Positions 1 to 12,393 of a stretch of DNA of 64,000 nt are shown one piece after another (position 1 is the stretch's first letter; each line of letters starts with the position of its first letter). A program made the position numbers and the translations under genes. Source of the DNA: Pogostemon cablin (taxonomy: Eukaryota > Streptophyta > Magnoliopsida > Lamiales > Lamiaceae); the NCBI GenBank assembly GCA_023678885.1, contig CM042970.1:2830355-2894354 (forward strand), in the 5' to 3' direction. Below the pieces are notes generated by a model. It did not search any database, was not told the origin of the DNA, and saw nothing but the letters and a program-made list of their open reading frames with translations.

Positions 1-229
1 ATAATACCACAGATTTTAAGTGTTAAGTAACCATATATTGGATATAGAAATTAATGATAAATAATACTCGGTGAAATTTTCCACTGTCATTGATCTGAAT
101 ACGGAATACTATTAGATGAGTTGACACTTAAGTACTCCATTTTAAGTCGTAGCATTAAATGGGATAGACAATTTGGCAAACTGTAGCAAAAACAGAATAA
201 TGTAAAGCGAAGCATAGAAGATGACTTAC

Positions 230-3200
230 TTTTGGCCCACGATTGGTCGCTTGGGGTTGTCTATTAGGTGCATGGGTGGATTCTTGCATCATATCAGAGC
301 TACCAAGCTTGTAAAATGTTTCAAGCGCTCTTGTTACAAATGGACGTACTATATTTGCTTCCATGGCTGATAAGTTTTTGAGCTGCAAATTTTCACGGAT
401 GATGATCAGAGGAGGAATTTGTAAACACATTCATCAAAACCATGCAATTTCTTTCCTATTCATAATCAAATATGACAGAGTAAGAAGAAAAGAGGTGGTT
501 CAATCCAAAAGATGCCACCAGATAATCTTGTGAGCTGGTTAACAATGAGAGTGATGTCATAACACAAGTTCCAATGTTTTGTGTGGATAATAATTGTTTA
601 CCCTCAAATGAAAATAAAACTATGTTGATTAAGATAGAGATTTTCCAGGGAATCTAAATCTCCATTTTAAGGTATTATTTATTCCCCAGAATGACAAAAA
701 ATTGCAACCCACAAATTTGACAATTCTGGGGTAATTCTTCAACCTTATTTTCTAAATACAGTGAATCAAAGAATCTCGAACTGACTAACAGAGATAAACT
801 ACATTCAGAGGCATCGAAGGTACCAATTACCAATAACATGCAAGGAGTTATGACTTGGGAAGAAACATACCCTCAATGCATAAGTTCGTTCCTTAGAGAT
901 AATCTCCAAACCAGTTCCAATTTTGTGAAACCGCACGTCCTTGATATCCTCAATCAGGGATCTTACCTGCACAGCGCAGAGTTTGAAATCAAAGTTATCA
1001 GTGTAAGTCAAAAGAATATGGATTAGGAATTGGCCCACTAACCATGTAGATATCAGGAATGTCTTCACGAGCACTACATCAGAGAAAATACAATCATAAA
1101 ACCAGTAACAGAAAAGACTAAAGATATCTTTTTATAACAAACATGCTTACTTATCAAAAAGAAGTCGTGATATTTCCACATAGTGAAATGGCAAAGGCTG
1201 AAACTTTTCAGAATCTCGTTCTGCTTCCAACACTTGTGTCAGCTTATCTATGGGAAAAACAGATAATATGAATCCAAGACCACTGTTTTGCTTAGATGTT
1301 TTGCAACTGAAAAATTAACAAATAATACAGCTTCCTATCTTAACATTCTACCTGAAAAGAAGCCGTTTAACTGACATTGACATAATTGTTCGCCATAAAA
1401 AATAAGAAGCAACAATTGGCTATCAGTAAAATAGGATATCAAGAATGTCTAAATTAACTAATGAAGTCAGCATAGGATTTAATCTGAAGACTACTTAGTA
1501 CTAGAGAGTTTTCCAAAGTTGTACCATTATTGACACAAATAGTGTGCGTGTTCCCTATGTAAACACCAAGACATGTAAGAGGAAGTTTATGTTTAATATA
1601 AGCTGACTCTTATACTTGACCTACATGCCTTTTTCAAATCCCGACATGACAAATAATTTGATAAGAGTCAATCAAGGGAGTCAGCCATACCATAATGATT
1701 CTGCCCTATTCATGCTAATCACCAATCTGTTAGATTAGAAAGAGCTTATTCTAGGGAAATAAGAGTTAGCAATAACTATGTTATTCCTATAATAATAAAT
1801 TAGCTCTCATGATAAATGATTATAAATAAGGGGTAGAGGAGGGAGGAGCATTGTCTAGAATTATCTTGTTTAGTCTATTGGGCAGCCTTTGGCTGACGGG
1901 AGTCATCCCGGGGGATCGTATTCTTACGTTCCTATTGTTCTTCTATCCTTCCTCATTTATAATATCAGCTTCTTTACTCTATCAAATTGGTCCGACCTGC
2001 CGGATAAAACTAGAATGGATGCGAGTTTGGAGAATCGATTTGAGAAGATTGAGAATCGATTCGAGAGGATAGAGAAGTTGGTTTTGATAGAGAGAAATGT
2101 CAGTTCACTAATTCACATAGTCTCGGAGCAAGAATCTAGGCTCAACAAATTGGACAAGATAGAGGAGATGCTCTCCTTACTCCTCAAAAAACGAAGGAGC
2201 CAAAATGAGTAGTGGGGATTCTCAACCCACGAACCTCGGAGAAACGAGCACTCAAAGCCCTCTCCAAGAAGGTACCCCCGACTGGACCATAGCCAATAAT
2301 GATGTTCAACTCACGGCCGAACGAGTTGAATCACCTATTCCTGATTTGGGGACGGCTCAGTTTTCGGTTGATGGCCTCGTTATTCCATAACGTTGTTTTG
2401 CTTCTCCTACAACTTTACATCAATTATTACCCGGAGAAATATTTGTGAAAGAAATAGCGGAAGAATCACTCCAACGTGATAAGGAACTACAAATATTGAA
2501 AAAGAATCTCACAAGAGTTCAACAACATATGCAGCGGACATCAAAGAGGCATCAAAGAGGTGAATTTTCAAGGAGGTGATAGAGTTATTTTAAAGCTACG
2601 TTACAAGAAGCATTCTCTTCGTCCACCAGAAAACTCCAAATTAGCTCCGAGTCATCATCACCCCTTCCAGATCACAGCACAACTAAAGTCCCTTGCCAAT
2701 TTCCAGATTCTAGCATTGTGGACAATGCTGTTTCCAGCAAGGGAGAAGTTGATAGAGTCAATCAAGGGAGTCAGCCATACCATAATGATTCTGCCCTATT
2801 CATGCTAATCACCAATCTGTTAGATTAGAAAGAGCATATTCTAAGGAAATAAGAGTTAGCAATAACTATGTTATTCCTATTATAATAAATTAGCTCTCAT
2901 GATAAATGATTATAAACAAGGGGTAGAGGAGGGAGGAGCATTGTCTAGAATTATCTTGTTTAGTCTATTGGGTAGCCTTCGGCTGACGGGAGTCATCCTG
3001 GGGGATCGTATTCTTACATTCCTATTGTTCTTCTATCCTTCCTCATTTATAATATCAGCTTCTTTACTCTATCATAATTCAATTGGAAAACAAAAAAGTC
3101 GAAAATATTGTTTTCCACATAGTTGTATTTAGGCTAAACTAAACATAGACTTGACTTTCCTTGAAAAGAGTGTTACCACAAAAAATCATTTTACAAAATT

Positions 3201-4446
3201 TCTAACAATAAAGAGGAAGCAAAACTATTCCATATAATCCATAAGATGGCACATGGTATACAAGAGGAAATGAACAATGCTACTAATTACCATCTATCAC
3301 ACCAATAATTAAAATTTTTAAGCAACAAGCACAAGTACCAAAGGACCCTAGGAATACCCATTCAAACGGTTAAACTAAGTTTGAGAGTAAGGAGACTATT
3401 GAATGTTTTACATGTCCCAAGAACAAACATAAGTGTAAAGGTAGAAATAATTACATAAAAATTACTATTGTTGAATTAATAAGTATTTCCGTTGATGGTT
3501 TACTGTGCAGAAATACACAGAACTTTTAGAATTTAGATGCTAGCTATAGACATACTCCATGTCAAGACATATCAGCATTTGTCACTCTTCAATATAATCA
3601 TTTGAGCAAAATATTAAACTTTTATTGACAACTCTAAAGTTTTTCTCGCATGGATAAAAGAAGTGTAGAAATCCACATCATACAGTATACACAGCAGTAA
3701 GATTTTGTTTTTTTGACATAAGATAATTTCTGAGAACTTCTAAATTACTAATCTAAGAACCAACTTGTCCAGTGTTGCTCGAAAGTGTTAAATTGCTCAA
3801 GCCTAAAAGAGAACAAATATTTTCCATTATACCTCAACAAAGTGACATCAAATACTAAGTCAAGTGATGAGTGTAACCAAAGAAAATACAACATCAATAA
3901 ATAAGCTTAAATTCAGAAAGAAAACTGCAATTTTGGAAAAACTGAAATCATGCTTCATCATAGTTTCAAATGCTGAATTTGAAAAAATATTGATTTATCC
4001 TACGAACTCACCAACCGACATCCATTCTGGAGCTCGAATTGTGCATTTGCCTCTCCTCTTCAAGGCCACGGCCAACCAAAGTGGAACTTGAGCTGCTATT
4101 TGCGGTCTAAACGGACCAAAATCTCCCTATCCACGAAAAAAATTGGAATGAAAGCATCGAATACTATGCAGGTATTGGAAACACAAATTCACTCATCTTG
4201 GAACAGTTTGCTAAAAAGAAACATACAGAGATGAAATTGAGAGTGTCCATTCTTAAATTTGGCACAATTTCAATCAATTCATCCTCTGCAAGAAACTCCA
4301 GCTGCAGCATTAGATTTCAAAAGCAAAAACTCAGTAAACCGATCGATGCATAGAGACAATCAATTGAGGGGCAAAAAAAGCAAAGAGAAGATTCGAACCT
4401 CTGCAGCCGAGAAGGCGGAGGCATGGGGATCAGATGTGGCCGCCAT
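230..4446 (-). CDS. PSF2: GINS complex subunit PSF2 (last exon not found)
   Basis: PSF2 is one of four GINS subunits; with CDC45 and MCM2-7 it forms the replicative helicase in the nucleus. Seven exons splice with GT-AG borders and consistent phase: 4446-4399, 4301-4227, 4126-4012, 1247-1151, 1073-1043, 966-871 and 382-230, giving 205 residues; plant PSF2 is about 210. Recognisable blocks in order are MAATSDPHASAFSAAE, LEFLAEDELIEIVPNLRMD, GDFGPFRPQIAAQVPLWLAV, KLTQVLEAERDSEKFQPLPF, NAREDIPDIYM, VRSLIEDIKDVRFHK and MEANIVRPFVTRALETFYK. The last exon ends ...RGPK before a GTAAGT donor; the usual short basic tail was not found, so it lies beyond position 1 or the transcript reads 22 codons into the intron. 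The 2.76-kb intron between exons 3 and 4 carries an LTR element. Identity is secure from family knowledge; expression is inferred. Confidence 0.9.
1659..1984 (+). repeat. 5' LTR of the intronic element
   Basis: 326 bp, TG...CA ends, differing from the 3' copy by scattered substitutions and one indel (GATAAGAG versus GATAGAG). Confidence 0.88.
2750..3074 (+). repeat. 3' LTR of the intronic element
   Basis: 325 bp, partner of 1659-1984; followed directly by the TAATT target duplication. Confidence 0.88.
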
Positions 4447-4491
4447 TTTTTCAAGGCGACGGTGAGTCGAGTTACGTTCGCAGGCTCAGCC

Positions 4492-4528
<37 letters not shown>

Positions 4529-5800
4529 GTCTCTACTGTACAGCAGGTAATGGAGGACAATTTTTAATAAAGTAAAAGTATATACAATTTTAAAATTATA
4601 AATAAAATTATGGTATTAGTCAGTTTGATGAAATCAGAATACAAGTGTTGCGTTATGCAGAGGTGGAGGTGCAACATCAGCGCCACATTTGAGCATTCCC
4701 CAATACTCCTCGAAACCTCGACTCTGATTCATTAGCCCTTAATCAATGTGCACCTGTATTATATACTCCATTCAACTACCTTAACACTGGGCTTAAATCT
4801 CCTAAGTAGCAAATCAAATCTCCATAATTTTTTAGATAATTTCTTCTTCATATGTTTGAATGTAAAATAGAAAAGGAATGTGGAAATTAGAGAAGAGAAG
4901 AAAAGAGAAGGGAAGGTGAAGGAAAAGGGGGATGGGAGGGCATGTGCAAAGAAAACCAGCTTTCTTGGTTACACCACACATCACAATAAAAAGTAGAGAA
5001 CAAAAGTGATGTGCTGGGCAGGCCTGCTTTTATCAATCAATCACACTTCATCTAATCTACATGCGATCTCAAACCCAATCCTCCACCTTATGTATATCCC
5101 ACATACACAAACCCTCTTCCTCTTCCCTTCTTATTAATTTAACTAACAACACAACACTTGTAAAAGTAATATTAATTTGGGATGAGGAGGCTAGGAGCAT
5201 TTAAAAATCAAAGAAAGAAACAGCTATCCCAATACATAGCACACTTTTCCATTCGTATCCAACATTCAGAACAAACACATCACCATATACAGAGTAATCG
5301 AACAGTCAGTACATCTGCTCCATAGTAAACAGAACAAGAGGATGCGATTAAGAAGTGCTCAGATAAATGGCTTTAAATCAGATTACAAATACAAGTAATA
5401 ATGCAGGAAGGTGCGAAAAGTAAAGAATTTCCAACTCAACAAATCTTGCAAAAGCAACAGAGAGATGCCCATATTAGTGGTAACGCTTTCTCAATTTTCA
5501 ACAAACATGAACAATCAAAACAACTAGAACTCACCAGAACCTCATTTTCACAATTTTGAACTTATAAAGAAGAGGTATGAATTCTTACTGATTTTCCAGC
5601 GCCGTTGCCCCGATGAGAGTCAAGAACTTGAGCCTTCGAAGAAGGCAATGACGCTCTTTATTTCCCGGTCGAAACTCCTGCTCTTTTTTTCTTTTTTCGT
5701 AAACACCACACTCAATTGCGTTCTAAATCTCGTTTCCTGAGAAATTGACGTCGATATCCATTGCCGAATATGATTGAGAGGATCGTCAGGTTAGAGGGGG
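4447..5800. other. PSF2 upstream region with CT microsatellite and a possible leader exon
   Basis: A (CT)n tract covers about 4494-4528, roughly 50-80 bp 5' of the PSF2 start codon, so it probably lies in the leader or core promoter. About 1.1 kb further upstream, 5590-5765 is less AT-rich than its surroundings. Read on the minus strand it ends in a good donor (AATCA|GTAAGAAT), which would fit a non-coding 5' exon spliced to PSF2. No transcript evidence is available. Between them (4640-5580) I see no gene. Confidence 0.4.
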
Positions 5801-6640
5801 AATTTAACCTAATCCAAAATTTGAAATTGATTTCCCCAAATTGTTTAAATTTAATTTTATTATTAAAAAAAAACAATTTTCTTTTGAAATATTTTTGGCG
5901 CGTGTAATTGCGGATGATGATGAATTAAGAAGTGGCTTTGGCGAGCATGCATTCCCCCAATCCCTGCTTTTAATTTTTAAATAATTAGATTTTTTTTTGA
6001 CAGAATTTTAAATAATTATAAGCGCTGGTACCTAGTTTTTTTTTTCAATTTAATTTTTTTTTTCAATTTAATTTATATGTGATAATAAAACTTTGTTATT
6101 TATTAAATTTATTTTTTTAATTTTAAAATTAACTATAAAAAGAGATAATATTTTTTTAAATAATATTTTTATTAAAAAGAATAATGATAACTATCCCATT
6201 AAATTAATTTATAAAAAATTCATAGGATAAATATAAAATAAAAATACTTTTAATAAAAAATGACACTTGAACATGAAAAAGTTAATATTTATCAAAGTTA
6301 ATTATTTTATGAATAATTTGTATAATGAATAAAATATGATAATATTTTAAATATAAATGTTACATAATCAAAGTAATGTAATATGCGCTTATCTAAATTA
6401 TTTTATGGATAAATAATTGGTTGAATAAAAGTGATAATATTTTCAATAAAATGTGATGACTATTAAATTAAAAGTGATAATCATTTCATCGAGCTATTTA
6501 TGATTAATAAATGGAATAAAGAGTGAGAATATTTATAATAAAAAATGATACTTTATTAATGAAAAGTGATAATTGACCTACTAAATTATTTTTTGAATAA
6601 TTAATAGGACGGATAAAATATGATAACGTTTTTAATAAAA

Positions 6641-6676
<36 letters not shown>

Positions 6677-7000
6677 GAAAAGTGATAACATTCCAATTGA
6701 ACTATTAACAATTCTTGAGATCAATAAAAAGTGATAGCAATTTTAATATAAAGTGATATGAGTAATAAAAAAGTGACAAATGTTCAATTTAATTGTTTTA
6801 TACACAATTTATAAAATAAATAAAATGTGATAATATTTATAATAAAAGTTGTAATTGTCTATAAAAAAAGTGTAATAATTATATATAGATATCCATATCT
6901 ACACACTCATATAATAATAATAATTATTATAATGTTTATGATAATTAAAACTGTAATTAGATATGAAATATTGAGAAAAACGATTCATGAACTAAACAAG
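5801..7000. repeat. AT-rich tract built from AAAAGTGATAA-type repeats
   Basis: Very AT-rich DNA in which variants of TAATAAAAAGTGATAATATT recur roughly every 40-60 bp from about 6270 to 6860, with a (TA)n run at 6645-6674. The same words, or their complement TTATCACTTTTTAT, appear at 10020-10700, 12780-12920, 46250-46340 and 49850-49870. No coding potential. Confidence 0.7.
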
Positions 7001-7489
7001 TAATGAGCGTTGATGATAACCAATGAGAGGAGGCAGTGGCCTTAACCAATCAGGCAAGGGGAGTCAATCATTAATTCATGGGAATTCTAAACGTACAGAT
7101 GCGTATCTCCGAAATACGACTCCAAATCTTCCATAAAATCTTTCAAAACATTCTTCAAATCTCCAAAAACAGTCTTTAATTATTCTCGAAAACGCATACA
7201 ACTATTCTATAGAAGATTTACAATCTCTCTAACCTTCCTTCACAGCTTTACAGCAACTTGCATGTTGAAGAGACGTATCCCGTTCACAAAACCCTTTTTA
7301 AAACAAGAAGCCATTTATGTTCTTACATTTCTTTCCAGATTGTCACCAATCTTCACCATCCCATTACCCCCGAAAATACTTGATACTCCAAAGAAATTAT
7401 CTATGGCTCTAGAGACCATTAACCATCTCCAAGTTGGTATCGGTAGATAAATCTCCTAACTTTAGGTAAAAATTTATTAACTTTCTCTG

Positions 7490-7527
<38 letters not shown>

Positions 7528-7595
7528 TTCTTCTGGTTAAGAGTATTTGTTATACATGTTTTCTTTAGGGAATCTCATTTGCCAGAACCCATTTT

Positions 7596-7721
7596 AAGTT
7601 CATTCTTATCTAAGGTAAATATCTTATTCATGTTTGAGTTCTTGTTTTTACTTAATCTAAGTTCATTCTTATCTAAGGTAAATATCTTATTCATGTTTGA
7701 GTTCTTGTTTTTACTTAATCT
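7596..7721. repeat. 63-bp perfect tandem duplication
   Basis: Two essentially identical 63-bp units start AAGTTCATTCTTATCTAAGG at 7596 and 7659. The near identity implies recent slippage or unequal exchange. Confidence 0.9.
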
Positions 7722-7790
7722 GTCTTATATAAAGATAATGCGGCGATGTTGATAGAGTACTCTAAATGAGTGTTTTATTTAAAAATGTCT

Positions 7791-8040
7791 TATGATGCGA
7801 TTCTGGAATATGTTTATAGGTTCTTTGGTTTATAAGTATGTTGAAATTTTGGTTGTCTCTATAAACATGCATGATACGATTTTGGGATATGTTTATAAGT
7901 TCTTTGTTTTATAAATATGCTGAAATTTTGGTTGTCTCTATAAAGATGCATGATACGATTCTGGAATATGATTATAAGTTATTTGTTTTTATAAGTATGC
8001 TGAAATTTTGGTTGTCCTTATAAACAAGCATGATACGAAC
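7791..8040. repeat. About 80-bp tandem repeat, three units
   Basis: Units carry the words ATGATACGATTCTGGAATAT, then TGAAATTTTGGTTGTC and TATAAACATGC. Three diverged copies lie end to end, with a fourth partial start at about 8028. Confidence 0.85.
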
Positions 8041-9084
8041 ATTTTTTTTATAAGCATGCTAGAAGGTTGGCGTGTGCTTCATTTAAATAAAAAGGTCTTA
8101 TTTTAAAAGTTAGTTAGAATATTAGTACTTTATTTTAAAGATAAGTCTTACTTTCAAAAGTTTGATATATGTGAAAAATGAAAAATCTTCATAACACTAT
8201 TAACATATTACAACTGTAAACAATTGATGTAGATTTCTTATACATATATTCTTTTTTATTAAACTGCAAAAATTTTCAATAAAACAAAAGTTAAATACCT
8301 CTTCATAAATTTTAAATATATATATATATATATATATAACTTGATATAAATTTTTATTTTATTTTGATATGATAAACATAACTATCAAGATTTAAAAAAA
8401 GAGAACACTTATACACTTAGGAGTGAAAATAAAGTATGTTACTGCAGAAACTTGTTGCCCTATTTACTCCATTAAAATGGATGAATCTGCCAAAATATTA
8501 AACACGAAACTTGTTCGCCTATATGCCTACTATATTACCGTAAAATAACTTTTAAAAATATTAACTCAAATAAAAGTTATAGCCGATTTACTAAACTGTA
8601 GCAAAACTGCCTACGGGATGCCTCAAACTAAACTTCATATACGGAAAGGAATATACATGGAATTGTTCGCCAATATGTCTAATATGTTCTTTTAAAACAG
8701 TTTTTAAGATTATTAAATGGTTTAAGAGTTATACCCAATTTTCCAAATTATAAACAACTATAAGAAAAACCCCAAGTATGATCCATTATAATCTATTTAT
8801 AGAAAAATACGCTTGATCATATGCTAAGAAAAACTTTAAAAAATTTTGAAGGCATCGAGAGTACGAGGAAAACTACCAAGGACAACACTCATCCTCAATC
8901 TTTACCTTGAAATTTTATCTTTATGTGTTTCGTCTTTAAAATGGTGGGCTTACTGTTATGATTTTTATATTGAACGTGATTTACGTAACTGATGTGATGA
9001 ATATGCATGAAAACTTTACCTAAGACCGGTGGGCCGAGAATCTGTACGTACAAATGGCATTATTGCCAATAAGTAAAGACGAAC

Positions 9085-9192
9085 GCGTTAACGTATTAAA
9101 TAATGAGCACCTTCGGGTGACTTGAGTATTAAATAATGAGCATCTTCAGGTGACTTGACGTATTAAATAATGAGCGCCTTCGAGCGACTTGA
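9085..9192. repeat. Short tandem repeat with GAGC-CTTCGGGTGACTTGA core
   Basis: Three units of GTATTAAATAATGAGCACC followed by TTCGGGTGACTTGA lie end to end inside the LTR-like region. Confidence 0.8.
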
Positions 9193-9656
9193 CTGTGGGT
9201 TAATTCCCTTTACTTTTAAAAGTTCATGAAGTTCATTTCTCAAGTGACGAAGTCATTTTCAATTATAAAATCTAACCGTAAATCCCCCCACTGAGTACAT
9301 TCTTATATGCTCACCCCACTATATTTTCCCTTCTACAGATGATATTGCATAGGTCGACGTGGCGGATGATGAGTTCAAGGGGTTGGCTGCAGCTTGAAGT
9401 ACTATGTAGTTTATTTTATAAGTGGTTAATATGTGAATAATGACTTATGAATTGTCACTGCACACAAATCACCGAAAACGTCCGCTACTTAAATTCTAAG
9501 ATGCTTGTTTTAATTCTAACTATGGATTAATTAAACTCTACTCTATTTATTATTATGGATTTTAGATCCGATTGTTTCATTTTAACCTTTCAAAAAAAAA
9601 ATCCTTCATTTTTAAATTTAAACTATTTTTACATATAATTAAATTGGGACGTGACA

Positions 9657-10800
9657 AAAAGTGATAATATTATTTTTATACATAAAATAAAATAAAAATA
9701 GAAATATATAATAAAACTTTTACAAAGACTTATGCGAAATCGTCTCACGTATTTCATTTAGGGAGAGGATCTTTTTTTCACCCATGTAAACTTCCTTCTA
9801 GAAGTTTCTACGTTATAAGTTATGTTTTTAGCGCTAATGTGGTGGATGGATTGGCGTTTCAACTCGTGTATTGTGTGATTAAAAAAATTATAACTTATTT
9901 AATAGGTGTTTTTTAATTATTATTATTATTATTAATCAAATATATTATATATCTTATAATTTTTTTAAATGAAACTATTTTTTTATTTCTTAATTTAAAT
10001 TTTATTTTTCATAAGCTTATTTTTTACTAAAAGTGATTTTAAATAATAAAAGTGATAACCGTTAAATTAAATTATTTAAAATAATTGAGAGAATAGATAA
10101 AAAAAAATGATTACGTCTTTAATAGAAATTGATTTTAAATTTTAAAAAAGTGATAATCATAAAATTAAACTATTTTTTAACCGTTGATAGAATAGATAAC
10201 AAGTGATTACGTTTTTAATAAAAAGTGACGCCTAATCAATAAAAAGTGATAATTAACTAATTAAATTATTTCATGACAATTAAAATTATGTGATAATATT
10301 TTTAATAAAAAGTGATAATTGATAAATTAAATGTAATAAAGAATTAATATAACAGATAAAAAGTGATAATATTTTTATTAAAAAACTAATATAAAGTTAA
10401 TGAAAAGTGATAACCAACTAATTGAAATATATTTCATGAAAAATTAATAAAATAAATAAAAATGATAATATTATTAATAAAAATTGATACATAGTCAGAA
10501 AAGTGATAACGGACTAATTAGTATATTTCATGAAAAAATAATTGAATAAATAAAAGTGATAGTATCTTTAATAAGGAGTGATACATAATCAATGAAAAAT
10601 AATAACCAAACAATTGAATTATTTGATGAATAAATAATAGAGCGGATAAAAAATAATATTTTTTAATAAAAAGTGATTAATAAAAACTAATAATCATTTA
10701 GTTTAATTAAATTAATTTATAAACAATATGTAGAGGAATAAAAAGTAATAATATTTTTATAACAAATAAAATAAAATATATATTATGTTTAATAATTAAA
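9657..10800. repeat. AT-rich tract with AAAAGTGATAA repeats
   Basis: From about 10020 to 10700 the same degenerate AAAAGTGATAA/ATATTTTTAATAAA unit recurs. Near its left end (about 9727-9758) sits AAGACTTATGCGAAATCGTCTCACG, resembling the terminus of the MITE at 12708-12971. No gene seen. Confidence 0.6.
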
Positions 10801-10814
10801 AATAGTTATTTTTT

Positions 10815-11277
10815 AGGGTAAATTACCAAAAGCTCCCCTCGAGGTTTGTCCAAACTATCAAATAAACTCCGTGATTTGAAAAAATACCAATTACCCCCTT
10901 TAACTTGTTTTTTATTTGGACATTAATAAAAATACACTTTTTTCTTAAAATAAAGAAGGATGGAAATGGCTTCAAGACCCATATAGGCAAAAGCTCCTGC
11001 GCCCCCGATCCCTCCGTGTCCCCATGTGAACACAACTCTCCCCCTCTATATTCTATTTAAATCTATGTATGGCTAGGGGGTTTAAATTGTAAAGGGGCAC
11101 GAAAATTACAAAGGCGCACAGAATGTGCTCCGTGCGCCCGGGTGCACAGGAGTCTCACTCACCCATATATTTAACATTATATTTTTAAATTTCACTATTT
11201 TTTTAAAAATATTTTTAAAGGGGGTAATTGGTAAGGTTGTCTTACTTCTCCGGAATATGTGGCATTGTAATTTACCA
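10815..11277. mobile_element. Non-autonomous TIR element, MULE-like
   Basis: The left end GGTAAATTACCAAAAGC...ACCAATTACCCCCTTTAA is mirrored at the right end by TTAAAGGGGGTAATTGGTAA...GTAATTTACCAATTT. These are imperfect long inverted repeats typical of small Mutator-type or related plant elements. The interior has no transposase and holds a GTGCACCC-type palindromic word near 11130-11145 that recurs at 27920 and 30210. Target duplication not resolved. Confidence 0.5.
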
Positions 11278-11960
11278 ATTTCAACAATATTAATTTATTT
11301 ATAGGTAGAGAATCTCTCTAGGATTTTTTATACAATTACTTTAGTAGTAATCATGTGTTTCTTTAGATCAATGATCTTAGTTAATAACTTTTTTGCCAAG
11401 AAGTAGCTGCTTCAGTGTTGCTTTCTGATAACCACTTGAATCTCTCGCTCAACCACACACAAGTACATATATGCATACAAACAGATTCAAGACATGAATT
11501 TGTACATAAACATAAGCTTAGCTCATGAAGCTTTATAACCTATACGAAATTATACATTAAACCAGTTTTATTAATTTTCTTACAAAGTTTTGATGTATTT
11601 AGAGTTTAGCTAGTAATCATTTGATATATGTTGCGTCTTCTCTTCCAATTTCAAGCACATCAAGTCACAATCCGTCACCTCAAGAAGTCTTGAATGCAGA
11701 AATTCTTGTACTCGAGTGCATCAAGTTCAAATAAAGTTTCCAATGGCAGCACATCTAAGCATACTGAACCACTGGATTGATCAGTTTAAATGGTATTATA
11801 TTATTTTATGACTGAGTACCCATGTATTTGCATGCAACATAAACAGCATACACTTTCAACAAACATATGACAATATCACAGTGAGCTCCATTTCCTTTTC
11901 ATTAATGCAACATCTAATGGAACATTCCATTGGTAAAAAAATAATTTTTTTAGTGATATA
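11278..11960. other. Intergenic; exon-like relic on the minus strand
   Basis: On the minus strand, 11791-11686 reads open for 35 codons (ending ...LEYKNFCIQDFLR then stop), and near 11450-11370 another short open stretch occurs (WLSERFKWLSESNTEAATS). Neither was matched to a family and no matching splice partners were found. The rest shows nothing recognisable. Confidence 0.2.
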
Positions 11961-12156
11961 CTTCCTCCACCAAATGGTCTTTTGCTTTTTGCACGTGAAT
12001 TAAGAAGTATTATTATTTATTATATAGTGAGTAGTTAAATTAGTGAAATTATGGGCCCCATATTTTAATTGTATTAGTGGGTGTGTGTGATCACAAAAAA
12101 AAATTGGTGGGACGCCCAAAATGAAAAATATGATCTCTTTAAATGGGACGGGGCAA
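11961..12156. mobile_element. Decayed Stowaway-like MITE
   Basis: Begins TA|CTTCCTCCACC and ends near GGGACGGGGCAA. Interior words (TTTTGCACGTGAATTAAG, GGGACGCCCAAAATG) match those of the clearer element at 27959-28160. Confidence 0.5.
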
Positions 12157-12311
12157 TTTTTTTAGTAGTTTCTCTTTAAAATATTAAATCATGTATATTC
12201 AACTAAAAAAAAGATAAATATGTGATTTAATTGAGAAACTACAAAAAAAATTTATGTATTTAATTGATAAAGAGAAAATTTGTGATTAAATTGAGAAAAA
12301 AATTGATAGTC

Positions 12312-12393
12312 GTGTATTTTTTTGGCAATTAAAAAAGTTAGTGATTAAATTGAAAAAAGAGGTAAATGTGATGTATTTTAATGCAATTAACCC
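12312..12393. mobile_element. Orphan end of a MULE related to the 37-kb element
   Basis: The stretch from GTGTATTTTTTTGGCAATTA to GATGTATTTTAATGCAATTA then ACCC aligns along about 80 bp with the outer end of the right terminal repeat at 42937-43014. The upstream side lacks the matching inverted partner, so this is a solo or decayed end. Confidence 0.65.

Larger units (their letters stand above)
1659..3074 (+). mobile_element. Internally deleted Ty3/gypsy-derived LTR element in a PSF2 intron
   Basis: Two near-identical direct repeats, 1659-1984 and 2750-3074, start TGATA and end CTCTATCA. They are flanked by the 5-bp duplication TAATT (1654-1658 and 3075-3079). A purine run (about 2739-2748) precedes the second LTR. 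The 765-bp interior holds a small coiled-coil reading frame from 2015 (repeats of ENRFEKIENRFERIE type, then KLDKIEEMLSLLLKK), a second overlapping frame at 2205-2390, and at about 2440-2720 a decayed match to the gypsy integrase C-terminal region (GGDRVILKLRY, KLAPSHHHPFQI). Protease, RT, RNase H and most of integrase are missing, so it is non-autonomous. No clear tRNA primer-binding match was seen after the first LTR. Confidence 0.88.
7001..9656 (+). mobile_element. LTR-like region, 5' limit uncertain
   Basis: The 3' end resembles that of chromovirus (Tekay/Del-like) LTRs: a CCACTGAGTACATTC...TGCTCACCCC block (9289-9327) and a terminal GGGACGTGACA (ends 9656), close to the terminus of the clearer LTR at 19910-20656. 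Around 9020-9045 is an ACCGGTGGGCC motif also common in these LTRs. It contains (TA)n runs at 7494-7526 and 8316-8338 and three internal tandem arrays listed separately. No TGTAACACC start, polypurine tract or coding sequence was found, so this is either a truncated solo LTR or a mosaic. Confidence 0.4.

Noticed and set aside
5590..5765. Separate small gene starting ATGGATATCGACG on the minus strand
   Set aside because: The frame stops after 12 codons; better explained as a possible leader exon or promoter DNA.
6270..6860. CRISPR-like array of regularly spaced AAAAGTGATAA words
   Set aside because: Spacing and repeat sequence are irregular, the genome is a plant, and no cas genes exist; this is degenerate AT repeat.
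7262..7450. 62-codon open frame near the LTR-like region
   Set aside because: No domain, no splice context; probably chance within LTR DNA.
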